From positions 1,860,001 through 1,924,000 of the forward strand of contig NZ_CP089593.1 in assembly GCF_021249405.1 (NCBI RefSeq): 64,000 nucleotides of DNA. Direction: 5' to 3'. Positions 1 to 8,412 of this stretch are shown here, in pieces. Numbering within the stretch: position 1 is the first letter of the stretch; each line of letters opens with the position of its first letter. The translations under genes and the position numbers were made by a program. The DNA is from Halobacterium zhouii (GTDB lineage: Archaea; Halobacteriota; Halobacteria; Halobacteriales; Halobacteriaceae). A model generated the notes under the pieces. The model was not told the DNA's origin. It saw nothing but the letters and a program-made list of their open reading frames with translations, and did not search any database.

Positions 1-474
1 TTCAGGTTCGGTTTCGACGGCGATGAGTGGGATCGCCTGACCCGGAGAGCGCATGAACGGGTGGTTCGTGGAGGACATGACGGGCACGATGTCCCGCGAG
101 ACGACCGGGCGCTTGAGGATCTGGCGTTTGACCATGCCGGCGGCGTCGCTGCCGAACTGGACGGACGCCTCCTCTGGTGGCGCGAGCACGAGGCGGTCGG
201 CCTTCTCTGCCTCTGCCTTCCGGATCTTCACGCGCTCGCCGATGCCGACGTCGGCGTTCTGTCGCGTGAAGCCGTCGATGCGCACGGTGTCCGTGTTCCA
301 GTCCTGCCGGTCGGCCCGCCACACCTTCGCGGCGGTCGTCTCGGCCCCCTCGATCTCGATGATGTCGCCCGGACTGAGCTTGAGATGCAACAGGGTGTCT
401 GGGTCGAGGCGCGCGATTCCTCTCCCCGAATCGTTCGGGTACGCTTTCGCGACCTCGAGTTGGACTTCATTCAT
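1..474 (-). CDS. cdc48: Cdc48/VCP-type AAA+ ATPase, N-terminal part (runs off the window)
   Basis: Only the first 158 codons are present; the gene continues beyond base 1. The translation starts at the ATG at 474 (MNEVQLEVAKAYPNDSGRGI) and matches the N-terminal double-psi barrel of archaeal Cdc48: GRGIARLDP near residue 18, LSPGDIIEIEG near 33, TVRIDGFTRQNA near 63 and a second subdomain ending near SSTNHPFMRSPG. In this family the N-domain binds substrate or cofactor and is followed by two AAA+ ATPase rings that unfold proteins. The ATPase domains lie outside the window, so their integrity cannot be judged. The call rests on the N-domain alone but is specific. Confidence 0.88.
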   Translation of the reverse strand, partial: MNEVQLEVAKAYPNDSGRGIARLDPDTLLHLKLSPGDIIEIEGAETTAAKVWRADRQDWNTDTVRIDGFTRQNADVGIGERVKIRKAEAEKADRLVLAPPEEASVQFGSDAAGMVKRQILKRPVVSRDIVPVMSSTNHPFMRSPGQAIPLIAVETEPE

Positions 475-667
475 GGGTAAGCCACGCGGGGGATTACGTG
501 TGAGTGTGACGTGACCACGGAAGAACCTTCCGCCGGCACGCACAACTGACTGTCGAGAACTAACACACCGAGACACAAAGACGTGACGCATCCTGACATC
601 TACTGGCGCCGTCGCGGCGCGCGGATTCGGGGCGAGTGAGACGAGCCGTGGGAGTTACTGCGTTGGG

Positions 668-1432
668 TCACTCCTCGCGGTGTTCCGCCAGCGCCTCCTC
701 GAGCGTGAGGTCGCCGGACGCCACCCGTCGCGCGAGCGCCTCAGTGATGGCGCGGTTCTCCTCGCTTCGCTCCCGCGACCGACTCTTGATGACCTGGAGT
801 TCTCCCTCCGTCGGTTCGATGGTTCGTCCCTCGAGTTCCTCGCCGGACTGCAACGCGATGTTCACCGCAGCGAGTACGTCCCCCATGCCACGGGCGCCCG
901 ACCCGAGGTACGGCGTGGTCCCCGTCTCGTCGACGAGTTCGACGCGCACGTCGTCGAGTTCGTCGATGATTCTCGCGCCAGCAAGCCTCGCGCCGTCCCC
1001 GATCCGGACGATAGCGTTCGGGTCGTCGGCCACCTCGTCGACGACCACGTCCGCCACGTCCTCGGCGGGCACCTGGAAGGACGCGACCACGATACCGCCG
1101 CGCATGACCGCGACGCCCGGTCGCGTTCCCGGGTCGACGCCGACGATGGTCCGGCCGTCGCCGCCACGCAGGTAGACGAGCGCTTCCTCGACGGCCCGCC
1201 GCGCGTCATCCACGTCCGCGACCACGACCGGGACGTCTGCGTCTGTGGGTGACGAGTCCCCGTCTCCGGACGACGAGTCCGCACCGACGTCGTCGCTGCC
1301 GGTGACGAGAACCGTCGCCTCCGCGGGGAGCGGGTCACCCGGTTCCATCGTGGTGAACGACACGTCCCGCTCGCGGAGTTCCGCCACGACCCCGTGGTAC
1401 AGTTCGAAGTCCCTGGTGGCGACGACAATCAC
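668..1432 (-). CDS. RNase H/RuvC-fold-like haloarchaeal protein, divergent from radB
   Basis: A 254-residue protein with a GTG start at 1432 (MIVVATRDFELYHG); the frame stays open upstream but without a convincing start. Residues 1-45 look like a small Rossmann-like N-terminal domain. An acidic, Ser-rich linker follows at about 46-65. A second domain opens with TIVGVDPGTRPGVAV (Asp100), which resembles the first catalytic strand of RNase H/RuvC/YqgF-type folds. The C-terminus is a charged helix rich in Arg and Glu. It is divergently transcribed from radB with 96 bp between the starts and sits next to cdc48, a DNA-repair-flavoured context. Nuclease activity is inference; the other acidic residues of an active site were not placed. 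Confidence 0.6.
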   Translation of the reverse strand: MIVVATRDFELYHGVVAELRERDVSFTTMEPGDPLPAEATVLVTGSDDVGADSSSGDGDSSPTDADVPVVVADVDDARRAVEEALVYLRGGDGRTIVGVDPGTRPGVAVMRGGIVVASFQVPAEDVADVVVDEVADDPNAIVRIGDGARLAGARIIDELDDVRVELVDETGTTPYLGSGARGMGDVLAAVNIALQSGEELEGRTIEPTEGELQVIKSRSRERSEENRAITEALARRVASGDLTLEEALAEHREE

Positions 1433-1528
1433 TACTGAACGTGCGCGTTCCCGCGGCAAAAACACACGGGGCGTTCCAGACAACACACACCGGGGGTCTT
1501 TTGCGGTGGACGCGCGTAGCGGCGACCA

Positions 1529-2227
1529 GTGAGCGACGAAACCCACCTCCCGACGGGCTGTGGCGCACTCGACGACCTCCTGGGTGGAGGCGTCGAACGC
1601 GGCACCGTCACGCAGGTGTACGGGCCGCCGGGCGCCGGGAAGACGAACGTCGCGCTGTCCGCGGCCGTCGAGACCGCCGCGGCGGGCGGTACCGCGGTGT
1701 ACATCGACACCGAGGGGTTGTCGGTCGAGCGCTTCGACCAAGTGCTCTCGGCGCGCGCCGACGACGTCGAGAGCGCGTCCTCTCGCATCGTGCTCTCGGA
1801 CGCCCACGACTTCGAAGAGCAGGCCGAGGCCGTCCGCGACGCCGCGGAGTTCGCGGAGCGCGCGGACCTCATCGTGCTCGACTCCGCGACCGGCTTCTAC
1901 CGACTGGAGCGCGACGACGACGACGAGGGCGACGCGCTGCGCCGCGTCGCGAACCAGGTCACCCACCTGCTCTCGCTCGCGCGTAAACACGACCTCGCGG
2001 TCGTCCTGACCAATCAGGTGTTCACGGACGTGAGCGCCGACAGTGACCGCGCGCGGCCGCTCGGCGGCCACACGCTGACCCACTGGACGGGCGCCGTGGT
2101 GCGCGTCGAGCGCTTCCGCGGCGGCAACCGCCGCGCCACGCTCGAGAAACACCGCGCCCGGCCGGAGGGCGAACACGCCCGCTTCGAGATAACGGGCACC
2201 GGCATCGAGGACGCGCGCAACGCTTGA
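1529..2227 (+). CDS. radB: DNA repair and recombination protein RadB
   Basis: A 232-residue RecA/RadA-superfamily ATPase that lacks the N-terminal helix-hairpin-helix domain of RadA, as expected for RadB. The Walker A motif GPPGAGKT is at residues 32-39, IDTEGLSVERF near 69 and the Walker B-like LIVLDSATG near 114. The GTG start at 1529 gives MSDETHLPTGCGALDDLL, the canonical opening of the family. RadB is a RadA-associated recombination mediator in archaea. Its stop overlaps a possible TTG upstream of the next gene, so transcription with the cis-prenyltransferase gene is likely. Confidence 0.93.
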   Translation: MSDETHLPTGCGALDDLLGGGVERGTVTQVYGPPGAGKTNVALSAAVETAAAGGTAVYIDTEGLSVERFDQVLSARADDVESASSRIVLSDAHDFEEQAEAVRDAAEFAERADLIVLDSATGFYRLERDDDDEGDALRRVANQVTHLLSLARKHDLAVVLTNQVFTDVSADSDRARPLGGHTLTHWTGAVVRVERFRGGNRRATLEKHRARPEGEHARFEITGTGIEDARNA

Positions 2228-2277
2228 CCGGCGCCGCCGGGGGAAGCCTCATACGGGATACTGACGAAATGACTACC

Positions 2278-3186
2278 ATGCGAAGCTGGTTCCGGGCGAC
2301 CGCGAGCGCGGCCTACGAGCGACTGCTGCGCCGCGAGATCGACGGTGCGCCCGCCCACGTCGCCGTCATCCAGGACGGAAACCGTCGGTACGCCCGCGAG
2401 CGTGGCGGCGACGCGACCGACGGCTACACCGCCGGCGCGCAGACGACAGAGGACGTCCTCGACTGGTGTTCGGAACTCGGCGTCGAGGAACTCACGCTGT
2501 ACGCGTTCTCGACGGAGAACTTCGACCGGCCGGAGGCCCAGCGCGAACACCTCTTCGACCTGCTGGTCGAGAAGTTCCGGGAGTTCGCGGACGCCGACCG
2601 CGTCCACGAGCAGGGCGTCCGCATCCGCGCCATCGGCGAGACCGAGATGCTCCCCGAGCGCGTGCGGGACGCGGTCGCCGACGCCCAGCGCCGCACCGCC
2701 GAGTACGACGAGTTCACGCTGAACATCGCGCTCGCATACGGCGGGCGGGCGGAACTGCTCGGTGCCGCGCGCGACGTCGCACACGCCGTCGACGCTGGCG
2801 ACCTCGACCCCGACGACGTGACGGTTTCGACGGTCGAGTCCCGGTTCCGCGAGAGTTCGGTGCGCGACGTCGACCTCATCATCCGCACCGGCGGCGACGA
2901 GCGCACGTCGAATTTCCTGCCGTGGCACGCCAACGGGAACGAGGCCGCCGTGTTCTTCTGTACGCCGTACTGGCCGGCGTTCTCGAAGGTCGATTTCCTG
3001 CGCGCCGTCCGCACCTACGAGTCCAGGGAGGCCTCGTGGCGGCAGACGAAGGCCAGGCGGGCGCTCGCGCTCGTTCGCGCGCTCGGCAGCGAGGTCAAGG
3101 AGGCGCGGCGCGTGCTCGACCGACTCCGCGAGCACGCCCCGGACGCCCCCGAACTCGAGGACAGTGACCAGCGGTCGGCGGACTGA
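2278..3186 (+). CDS. uppS: cis-prenyltransferase (undecaprenyl/dolichyl diphosphate synthase family), catalytic type
   Basis: A 302-residue cis-prenyltransferase. The diphosphate-binding catalytic motif is intact (HVAVIQDGNRRYAR, Asp33), as are TLYAFSTENF and DLIIRTGGDERTSNFLPW. The enzyme should add cis-isoprene units from IPP to an allylic starter to make the polyprenyl or dolichyl glycan carrier. I chose the ATG at 2278 (MRSWFRATAS); ATG 2269 and TTG 2224 are in-frame alternatives. At the C-terminus, where homodimeric enzymes carry an RxG motif (NRERRFGG in E. coli), this protein reads SREASWRQ, so RxG is absent. After that comes a longer basic and acidic tail than usual. The complementary motif is present in the homologue at 4165-4797. 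Confidence 0.9.
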   Translation: MRSWFRATASAAYERLLRREIDGAPAHVAVIQDGNRRYARERGGDATDGYTAGAQTTEDVLDWCSELGVEELTLYAFSTENFDRPEAQREHLFDLLVEKFREFADADRVHEQGVRIRAIGETEMLPERVRDAVADAQRRTAEYDEFTLNIALAYGGRAELLGAARDVAHAVDAGDLDPDDVTVSTVESRFRESSVRDVDLIIRTGGDERTSNFLPWHANGNEAAVFFCTPYWPAFSKVDFLRAVRTYESREASWRQTKARRALALVRALGSEVKEARRVLDRLREHAPDAPELEDSDQRSAD

Positions 3187-3270
3187 CGGCGTGCATCCGC
3201 CGCCACGAGCGGACCCGCCACGAACGGACTCGCCACCGGCCTTACCAGGCCGGAGTTCGTATCAGAGAGC

Positions 3271-4119
3271 GTGTTCGGAGAACGCGCCGAAGTCGACGCG
3301 ACGGTGCTCGGCGACGGCGACCCCGACCTCGCGGTGGTGGGCGGCATCCACGGCGACGAGCCGAGCGGCGTCCGCGCGATACGACACGTCCTCGACACGG
3401 AGCCAGACCTGGAGCGAGCGGTGAAGTTCGTCGTCGCGAACCCGCCCGCGGGGGTCGCCCACCGCCGCTACCTCGACGTGGACATGAACCGCGTGTTCCC
3501 CGGCGACCCCGACTCGCCCGACCGGGAGCGCCGCCTGGCCGCCCAACTGGCCGACGAGATCGGCGGCAGCATCGTGCTGTCCCTGCACTCGACGCACTCG
3601 TCGACGAACCCGATCGCGTTCGTGTCCGGCAAACACCCGGACGCGCAGGCCGTGGCCGCGCGCCTCCCCGTGGAGCACGTCGTCAACCACGACCCCGTGG
3701 TCGACGGCGCGTTCACGTCCTGCAAACGCGTCGTCAGCGTCGAGGTCGGCCGGCAACTCACTGACGCCGCGACCACGAACGCGACGAAACTCGTGCGGTC
3801 GTTCCTGCGCATGACGGACGCGCTCCCCGACGAACCGACGACCGGGTCGCCGGACTTCCACACCCTAACCGGGTCCGTCGAGAAACCCGCTGACGCCGAG
3901 GACCCGCAGTTGCTCGTCGACAACTTCCGGGAGGTGAGCGAGGGAACGACGTACGCGACCACGTCGGACGCGGAGTTCGTCGCCGACGACTCGTTCTACC
4001 CGATTTTGATGTCCGAAACCGGCTACGACCACATCTTCGGCTACCGCGGGCGCCGGGCCGGCGACTCGCTACAGGAGGCCAGAGCGGCGTGGGGGACGCC
4101 GCTTGCAGGCGACGAGTGA
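3271..4119 (+). CDS. M14-superfamily zinc hydrolase (succinylglutamate desuccinylase/aspartoacylase-like)
   Basis: A 282-residue protein with a GTG start at 3271. The zinc-ligand signature is GGIHGDEPSG (His27, Glu30), followed by DMNRVFPGD near 71 and LSLHSTHS (His106 or His109) as the third ligand. This matches the AstE/AspA branch of M14 zinc hydrolases, which remove acyl groups from amino acids or similar amides. The substrate is not evident. It lies 84 bp after the cis-prenyltransferase gene on the same strand and faces the second prenyltransferase homologue convergently. Confidence 0.78.
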   Translation: MFGERAEVDATVLGDGDPDLAVVGGIHGDEPSGVRAIRHVLDTEPDLERAVKFVVANPPAGVAHRRYLDVDMNRVFPGDPDSPDRERRLAAQLADEIGGSIVLSLHSTHSSTNPIAFVSGKHPDAQAVAARLPVEHVVNHDPVVDGAFTSCKRVVSVEVGRQLTDAATTNATKLVRSFLRMTDALPDEPTTGSPDFHTLTGSVEKPADAEDPQLLVDNFREVSEGTTYATTSDAEFVADDSFYPILMSETGYDHIFGYRGRRAGDSLQEARAAWGTPLAGDE

Positions 4120-4164
4120 GGAGAGCGGCCACGGTGGGCAGCGTTCGGCCGTTCCGCTAACCGC

Positions 4165-4797
4165 TCAACGACCAAATCTACGCTGGCGGTTCTCGTAGTC
4201 GAGCACCGCGCGCAGGTAGTCCCGTTTGCGGAAGTCCCGCCAGTTCACGTCCGTGAAATAGAGTTCGGAGTAGACGGACTGCCAGATCATGAAATCCGAG
4301 AGGCGCTCGGCGCCGGTCTTGATGACGAGGTCGGGTTCCTCCGGAAACACCAGTTCGGACTCGATGGCGGCCTCGTCGACGTCCTCGGGAGCCATCTCGC
4401 CGGCGTCGACGGCGCGCGCGACCCGCCGGACGGCGGTCGCGAACTCGTGTTTGCCGCCGTGGCCGACGCTCACCTGGATGGGGGCGTCGGCGCGCTGTTC
4501 GTCGTCCGGCCCGCGCACCGCGACCTCGCGGGGCGCGGAGACGCGCTCGAGTTCGCGTTCGAGCGTCGGGACGGCGGCCTCGTCGAGCACGCTCACGTAC
4601 ACCGTGACGCGCTCGGCGCCGTAGTCGAACGCCAACTCGAAGAACGACGACAGCGTGTCGTAGGCGCCCTGCTCGAGGAGATCGCGCTCCGTGATGACGA
4701 GCGCGACGTGCGCTGGTGCGTCGTCGACGTGGCGGCGCACGCGAGCAGCGAGGTAGTAGTCGTACAGTCCCACGGTCGTGAATCGAGAGTCGCCCAT
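4165..4797 (-). CDS. cis-prenyltransferase homologue lacking the catalytic Asp motif but keeping RxG
   Basis: A 210-residue protein starting at the ATG at 4797 (MGDSRFTTVGLYDYYLAARV). The second half is clearly cis-prenyltransferase: PDLVIKTGAERLSDFMIWQ, YSELYFTDVNWRDF and a C-terminal QRRFGR (Arg207-x-Gly209). The first half aligns at DAPAHVALVI, but where catalytic enzymes have DGNRR it reads ITERDLLEQ, so the diphosphate-binding Asp is missing. Alone it should be inactive. The pattern is the reverse of the gene at 2278-3186 and recalls the NgBR-type accessory subunits of eukaryotic enzymes. Partnership is inference. Confidence 0.82.
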   Translation of the reverse strand: MGDSRFTTVGLYDYYLAARVRRHVDDAPAHVALVITERDLLEQGAYDTLSSFFELAFDYGAERVTVYVSVLDEAAVPTLERELERVSAPREVAVRGPDDEQRADAPIQVSVGHGGKHEFATAVRRVARAVDAGEMAPEDVDEAAIESELVFPEEPDLVIKTGAERLSDFMIWQSVYSELYFTDVNWRDFRKRDYLRAVLDYENRQRRFGR

Positions 4798-4908
4798 CAA
4801 AACGTTGCGGGTCCCGTCCGTCGGAGTGCTCGACGCCGATCCACTGCGAGAAATTGCGGGCTGGCCTTCGGGGAAGTTAAGTGACGGCCAGCCAAACCGC
4901 CGGGAGAC

Positions 4909-6231
4909 GTGAACAAGAGTCTGCGGCGCGCCGCGGCGTTCGCGCTCGTGGCGACGCTCTCTCTCTCCGCGCCAGCGCTCGGCCCAGCGGCGGCCGCGCC
5001 GTTCGCGGGCGTCGCGCTGGGGGCGCTCGCCATCACCGACGGCCCCCTCTTCGACGTTTTCTCGACGGCCCGCGATCGACGCGCCGGCCAGCTGCGGACG
5101 CTGCTGGGGTTCTCGCTGGCGTCGACCGGACTCGGCCTGCTCGCCGGGTTGTTCTCGCTCCCTGTCGGCGTGTTCGTGGCGAGCGTGCTCGTCGTCGGCT
5201 TCGGCGACCTCGGACGCCGACTCGTGCTGGAGCGCCGGACGAACCGCGCGCTCTCGATGGTCGGATTCGTGGTGCTCGCCGCGCTCGCCGCGCTCGCCGG
5301 CCAGGCGGTCGTCGCGGCCGTCACCGGCCAGCCACCCGCCTACCCGCGCTGGGTGTTTCTGGCGACTAGCGGCGCGCTGCTCGCAGGAGTGTTCCGGACC
5401 GTCTTCGTCGCCCGCGACGACCCGCTCGTGTTGCTCACGGTGGCGCTCCTGCTGTGGCTGTTCACCGTGCTCGGCCCGCTCGACGACGTCTCCACGGCGA
5501 CCGCGTGGGAGCGCGTCGGCGTCGCGCTCGCCGTCACAGTGGCGTTCGGGTGGGCGTCGCGGGCGCTCGGCGCGACCTCGGTCGCGGGGATGCTGACGGG
5601 CGTGTTCCTCGGCCTGCTCGCGGTCGTGCTCGGGGGGTACGGCTGGTTCGCCGTGCTCATCGCCTTCTTCGCAGTGGGGAGTCTGACGACGAAGTTCCGG
5701 TACGACCGGAAACTCGAGCGCGGCGTCGCCGAGGAGAACGACGGCGCGCGCGGCACCGGGAACGTCCTCGGGAACTCCGCCGCGGCGCTGGTCGCGCTTC
5801 TCCTGTACGCCGCCCACGCGCACGTACCACTGTCGTCGACCGCCTACCAGTTCGCGTACGCGGGCAGCGTCGCCACCGCGCTCGCCGACACGCTCTCGAG
5901 TGAAGTCGGCGGCCTGTTCGACGACCCTCGACTCCTGACGTCCCTCGAGCGTGTGGAACCGGGGACCGACGGTGCGGTGACCTGGCAGGGCGAAGTCGCC
6001 GGCATCGCGGGCGCGCTCCTCATTGCGGGCATCTGCGTCGCGGTGTTCGGATTCGGCGCCGCCGGCGTCGCCGTGGTGGTGGGCGCGGGCATCGCCGGGA
6101 TGACGGCGGACAGCCTCGCGGGCGCGACCATCGAGAACGACGTCGTCGGCAACCAGGGCGTGAACTTCCTCGCGACGCTCACCGGGGGCGTCGTCGGCGG
6201 CGCGCTGGCGCTCGCTGCCGGATTGGCGTAA
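4909..6231 (+). CDS. DUF92/TMEM19-family integral membrane protein with N-terminal extension
   Basis: A 440-residue polytopic membrane protein with a GTG start at 4909. Residues 1-210 form several hydrophobic segments without a recognisable motif. The second half carries the DUF92 core: GATSVAGMLTGVFLG, SLTTKFRYDRK, GARGTGNVLGNS and ADTLSSEVGGL. DUF92 includes plant VTE6, a phytyl-phosphate kinase, and is distantly similar to dolichol kinases. A role in polyprenyl or isoprenoid phosphate metabolism is therefore plausible beside the two cis-prenyltransferase genes, but it is inference. It is divergent from the gene at 4165-4797, with 111 bp between starts. Confidence 0.75.
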   Translation: MNKSLRRAAAFALVATLSLSAPALGPAAAAPFAGVALGALAITDGPLFDVFSTARDRRAGQLRTLLGFSLASTGLGLLAGLFSLPVGVFVASVLVVGFGDLGRRLVLERRTNRALSMVGFVVLAALAALAGQAVVAAVTGQPPAYPRWVFLATSGALLAGVFRTVFVARDDPLVLLTVALLLWLFTVLGPLDDVSTATAWERVGVALAVTVAFGWASRALGATSVAGMLTGVFLGLLAVVLGGYGWFAVLIAFFAVGSLTTKFRYDRKLERGVAEENDGARGTGNVLGNSAAALVALLLYAAHAHVPLSSTAYQFAYAGSVATALADTLSSEVGGLFDDPRLLTSLERVEPGTDGAVTWQGEVAGIAGALLIAGICVAVFGFGAAGVAVVVGAGIAGMTADSLAGATIENDVVGNQGVNFLATLTGGVVGGALALAAGLA

Positions 6232-6256
6232 ACTGCCACCGTTACTGCCGGAGAAG

Positions 6257-7522
6257 TCAGTAGTCGTCTTCTGTGCGAACCCGCACGCTCGCCGGCTGTT
6301 TCACGAACTCGCCGGCGTCCGCGCCGACCAGCGTGCCGACGCCGCGCTGAGCGGCGACGTCGAGCAGGCGCTGCGTGACGGTGCCGTCCACGACCACCGT
6401 CGCGGGCACCGGGTCGGCGTCCCGGAGTTCCTCGAAGGCGTCAGCGGCGTCGGCCTGCGCGAGAACCCCGAGATCGGCGTCGAGCAACCGCACGCGCTCG
6501 GAGTCGAGGACGTCCTCGACGTGCTCGCCGACCGTCCGGGTCGCCGACTGGTCGGGTGAAGCGCCGCCGTCAGCGTCCGAATCGTTCGATTCCGTCGGTT
6601 CGGGCGGCGTGGACGGCTCGGCCGTCCCGGACGCCGCGGTCGCGTCGGCCCCTGTCGGCGGTGCCGGCGTGGCACTGCCGTCGGTCGCTGGCGTCGCATC
6701 GGTCGGTTCGTCGGCGGTGTCCTCGATCGCGCCTGCGGGCGTCTTCTCGCGAAGCGCCGTGTCCACTTCCTCGCGCGAGAGGTCCTCGACGGAGCGACCA
6801 TCGGGGGCGCGCGCGACGAAGTCGAGGTCCCCCACCTGGTCGAGTTCGCGGCGGATGAGGTCGCCGCCGCGGTCGCCGTCGAGGAACGCGGTGGCGGTGC
6901 GCTCGCGGGTGAGCGACGCGACCGCGTCGGGGACGTTCGTCCCCTCGACGGCGACGGCGTTCTTGACGCCGTAGCCGAGCAGCGTCAGCACGTCCGCGCG
7001 ACCCTCCACGACGACGACGGCGTCGCTCGTCTCCACGTTCGGGCCGGCGGGTAGGCCCTCGTACTCGGTGACGTCCTCGACGCGGACGCTCTCCCGGACC
7101 TCCTGGAGGATGTCCTCGGAGTCGATGGCGCCCTCGTCGAAGGCGTTGGCGAGCAGTTCCTTCGCGCGGTCGACGACGTCGCGGCGCTTGGCCGCGCGCA
7201 CGTCCTCGATGCGCTGGACTTCGACGTTCGCGCGACACGGCCCGACGCGTTCGACCGCCTCCAGGGCCGCCGCGAGCGTCGCCGTCTCGACGCGGTCGAG
7301 ACTCGACGCGATGGTGATGTGGCCGAAGGACTGGCCGCCCTCGCTGTCGACGGAGACGTCGATGCGGCCGAGTTTCGCGGAGTCCTGCAGGTCCCGGATG
7401 TCGAGGTCGTCCCCGAGCAGGCCCTCTGTCTGTCCGAACGCGGCCCCGACGACGTCGCTCCGTTCGACGACGCCGTCGGCGACCACGTCGGCGTGTATCA
7501 GGTACTTCGCGGTGTCCTCCAT
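6257..7522 (-). CDS. dnaG: Archaeal DnaG primase
   Basis: A 421-residue DnaG-type protein (MEDTAKYLIHADVVADGVVE). The TOPRIM domain is centred on VVVEGRADVLTLL near residue 169 and FLDGDRGGDLI near 215. An acidic linker rich in Pro, Thr and Ala follows (about 260-320), then a conserved C-terminal helical domain with VDGTVTQRLLDVAAQRG. In archaea DnaG primes RNA in vitro and also associates with the exosome, so both roles are possible. The gene converges with the DUF92 gene, 25 bp apart. Confidence 0.95.
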   Translation of the reverse strand: MEDTAKYLIHADVVADGVVERSDVVGAAFGQTEGLLGDDLDIRDLQDSAKLGRIDVSVDSEGGQSFGHITIASSLDRVETATLAAALEAVERVGPCRANVEVQRIEDVRAAKRRDVVDRAKELLANAFDEGAIDSEDILQEVRESVRVEDVTEYEGLPAGPNVETSDAVVVVEGRADVLTLLGYGVKNAVAVEGTNVPDAVASLTRERTATAFLDGDRGGDLIRRELDQVGDLDFVARAPDGRSVEDLSREEVDTALREKTPAGAIEDTADEPTDATPATDGSATPAPPTGADATAASGTAEPSTPPEPTESNDSDADGGASPDQSATRTVGEHVEDVLDSERVRLLDADLGVLAQADAADAFEELRDADPVPATVVVDGTVTQRLLDVAAQRGVGTLVGADAGEFVKQPASVRVRTEDDY

Positions 7523-7668
7523 CGGCGTTCTACTATCAGTTTGTTACGTCCGGACCCGGGAAATAGCTGTCGTGACTGGGGTGCTCGAGAGCGGTTCTCT
7601 GGCAGCGCAGTGGAGCAGCGCCGCGACCGGCCACCGGCGTTACAAGCCAGGCGTCTGTACGGTCGGCC

Positions 7669-7968
7669 ATGTCCGACCGGAACGACAGCAACGTGAGTGA
7701 TTACCCCGAGAAACTGGACGACGGGTCACAGATTCTCGGCGTGAACGACGAGGGGTCGGTGGTCTACTGGGACCCCATCCGGGAGATGACCATCAGCGGT
7801 GACGTGCGGCCGGACGGCGACCTCTCGGAGCTCCGGGAGAAATACCAACTCGGCACCGACCAGTCGCTTGGCGACCTCATCGACCGCATCGAGGAGGAGG
7901 TCGGCTGGAGCAGCCTCTCCGAGTACGCCAACAGTGTGCTCCACGACGGTGACGAGGACACGTCGTAG
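7669..7968 (+). CDS. Small conserved haloarchaeal protein, function unknown
   Basis: A 99-residue acidic soluble protein starting at the ATG at 7669. It contains GSQILGVNDEGSVVYWDP, then a charged helical C-terminal half (LGDLIDRIEEEVGWSSLSEY). There are no cysteines, no signal peptide and no membrane segment. I recognise no catalytic motif. It is flanked by dnaG (divergent, 146 bp) and a 204-bp spacer before the symporter pair. Real-gene support comes from the clean acidic composition and strong third-position GC. Confidence 0.7.
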   Translation: MSDRNDSNVSDYPEKLDDGSQILGVNDEGSVVYWDPIREMTISGDVRPDGDLSELREKYQLGTDQSLGDLIDRIEEEVGWSSLSEYANSVLHDGDEDTS

Positions 7969-8172
7969 CCAAATCGACAGCGGCGGCCTGTGGCCAGGTC
8001 GACCACGGCGGACCATGACCGGGCCGACAGCGACGGGTCGCGTCGGCTTGACAGCGACGTATCGTAAGAGCGACCGAGGTCGAGATTCGACTGCAGAAAA
8101 ATTTTCTTCGAATTTCGATACCGGTGACTATCAGTAACCTTTAACCCATATGGAGGGCGATGTGCGCCCAAT

Positions 8173-8412
8173 ATGGCGTCTCGTTCGGCGGTCGCCTGGG
8201 GAATCGTCTTTGCGACGCTCGTCGCCTTCGCCATCCCGTGGTTCATGTGGCGGGAGGCGGCGACGGTCGCCGGGCTACCGGTGTGGCTCTGGTGGCACGT
8301 CGGCTGGCTCTGCCTGACGTCGGGCGCGTTCGCGGTGTTCGCGCGCCGCGACTGGGGGATATTCGTGGAGGCGGGGGCGGAACCCGCGGGCGCGACGGAG
8401 GGTGAACGATGA
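8173..8412 (+). CDS. DUF3311-type small membrane subunit of an SSS transporter
   Basis: A 79-residue protein with two hydrophobic segments (AWGIVFATLVAFAIPWFM and WWHVGWLCLTSGAFAVF). Small DUF3311 proteins typically sit just before a sodium:solute symporter gene, and here the stop codon overlaps the ATG of the symporter at 8409. That strongly implies translational coupling and a two-component transporter. A TTTAACC element near 8140 could be the promoter; the ATG at 8173 is the only in-frame start near it. Confidence 0.8.
   Translation: MASRSAVAWGIVFATLVAFAIPWFMWREAATVAGLPVWLWWHVGWLCLTSGAFAVFARRDWGIFVEAGAEPAGATEGER

Noticed and set aside
4800..5823. Long reverse-strand frame (552 residues) extending the second prenyltransferase homologue upstream
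   Set aside because: The extension is antisense to the DUF92 gene and reads as low-complexity Arg/Glu/His-rich shadow sequence. The real start is the ATG at 4797.
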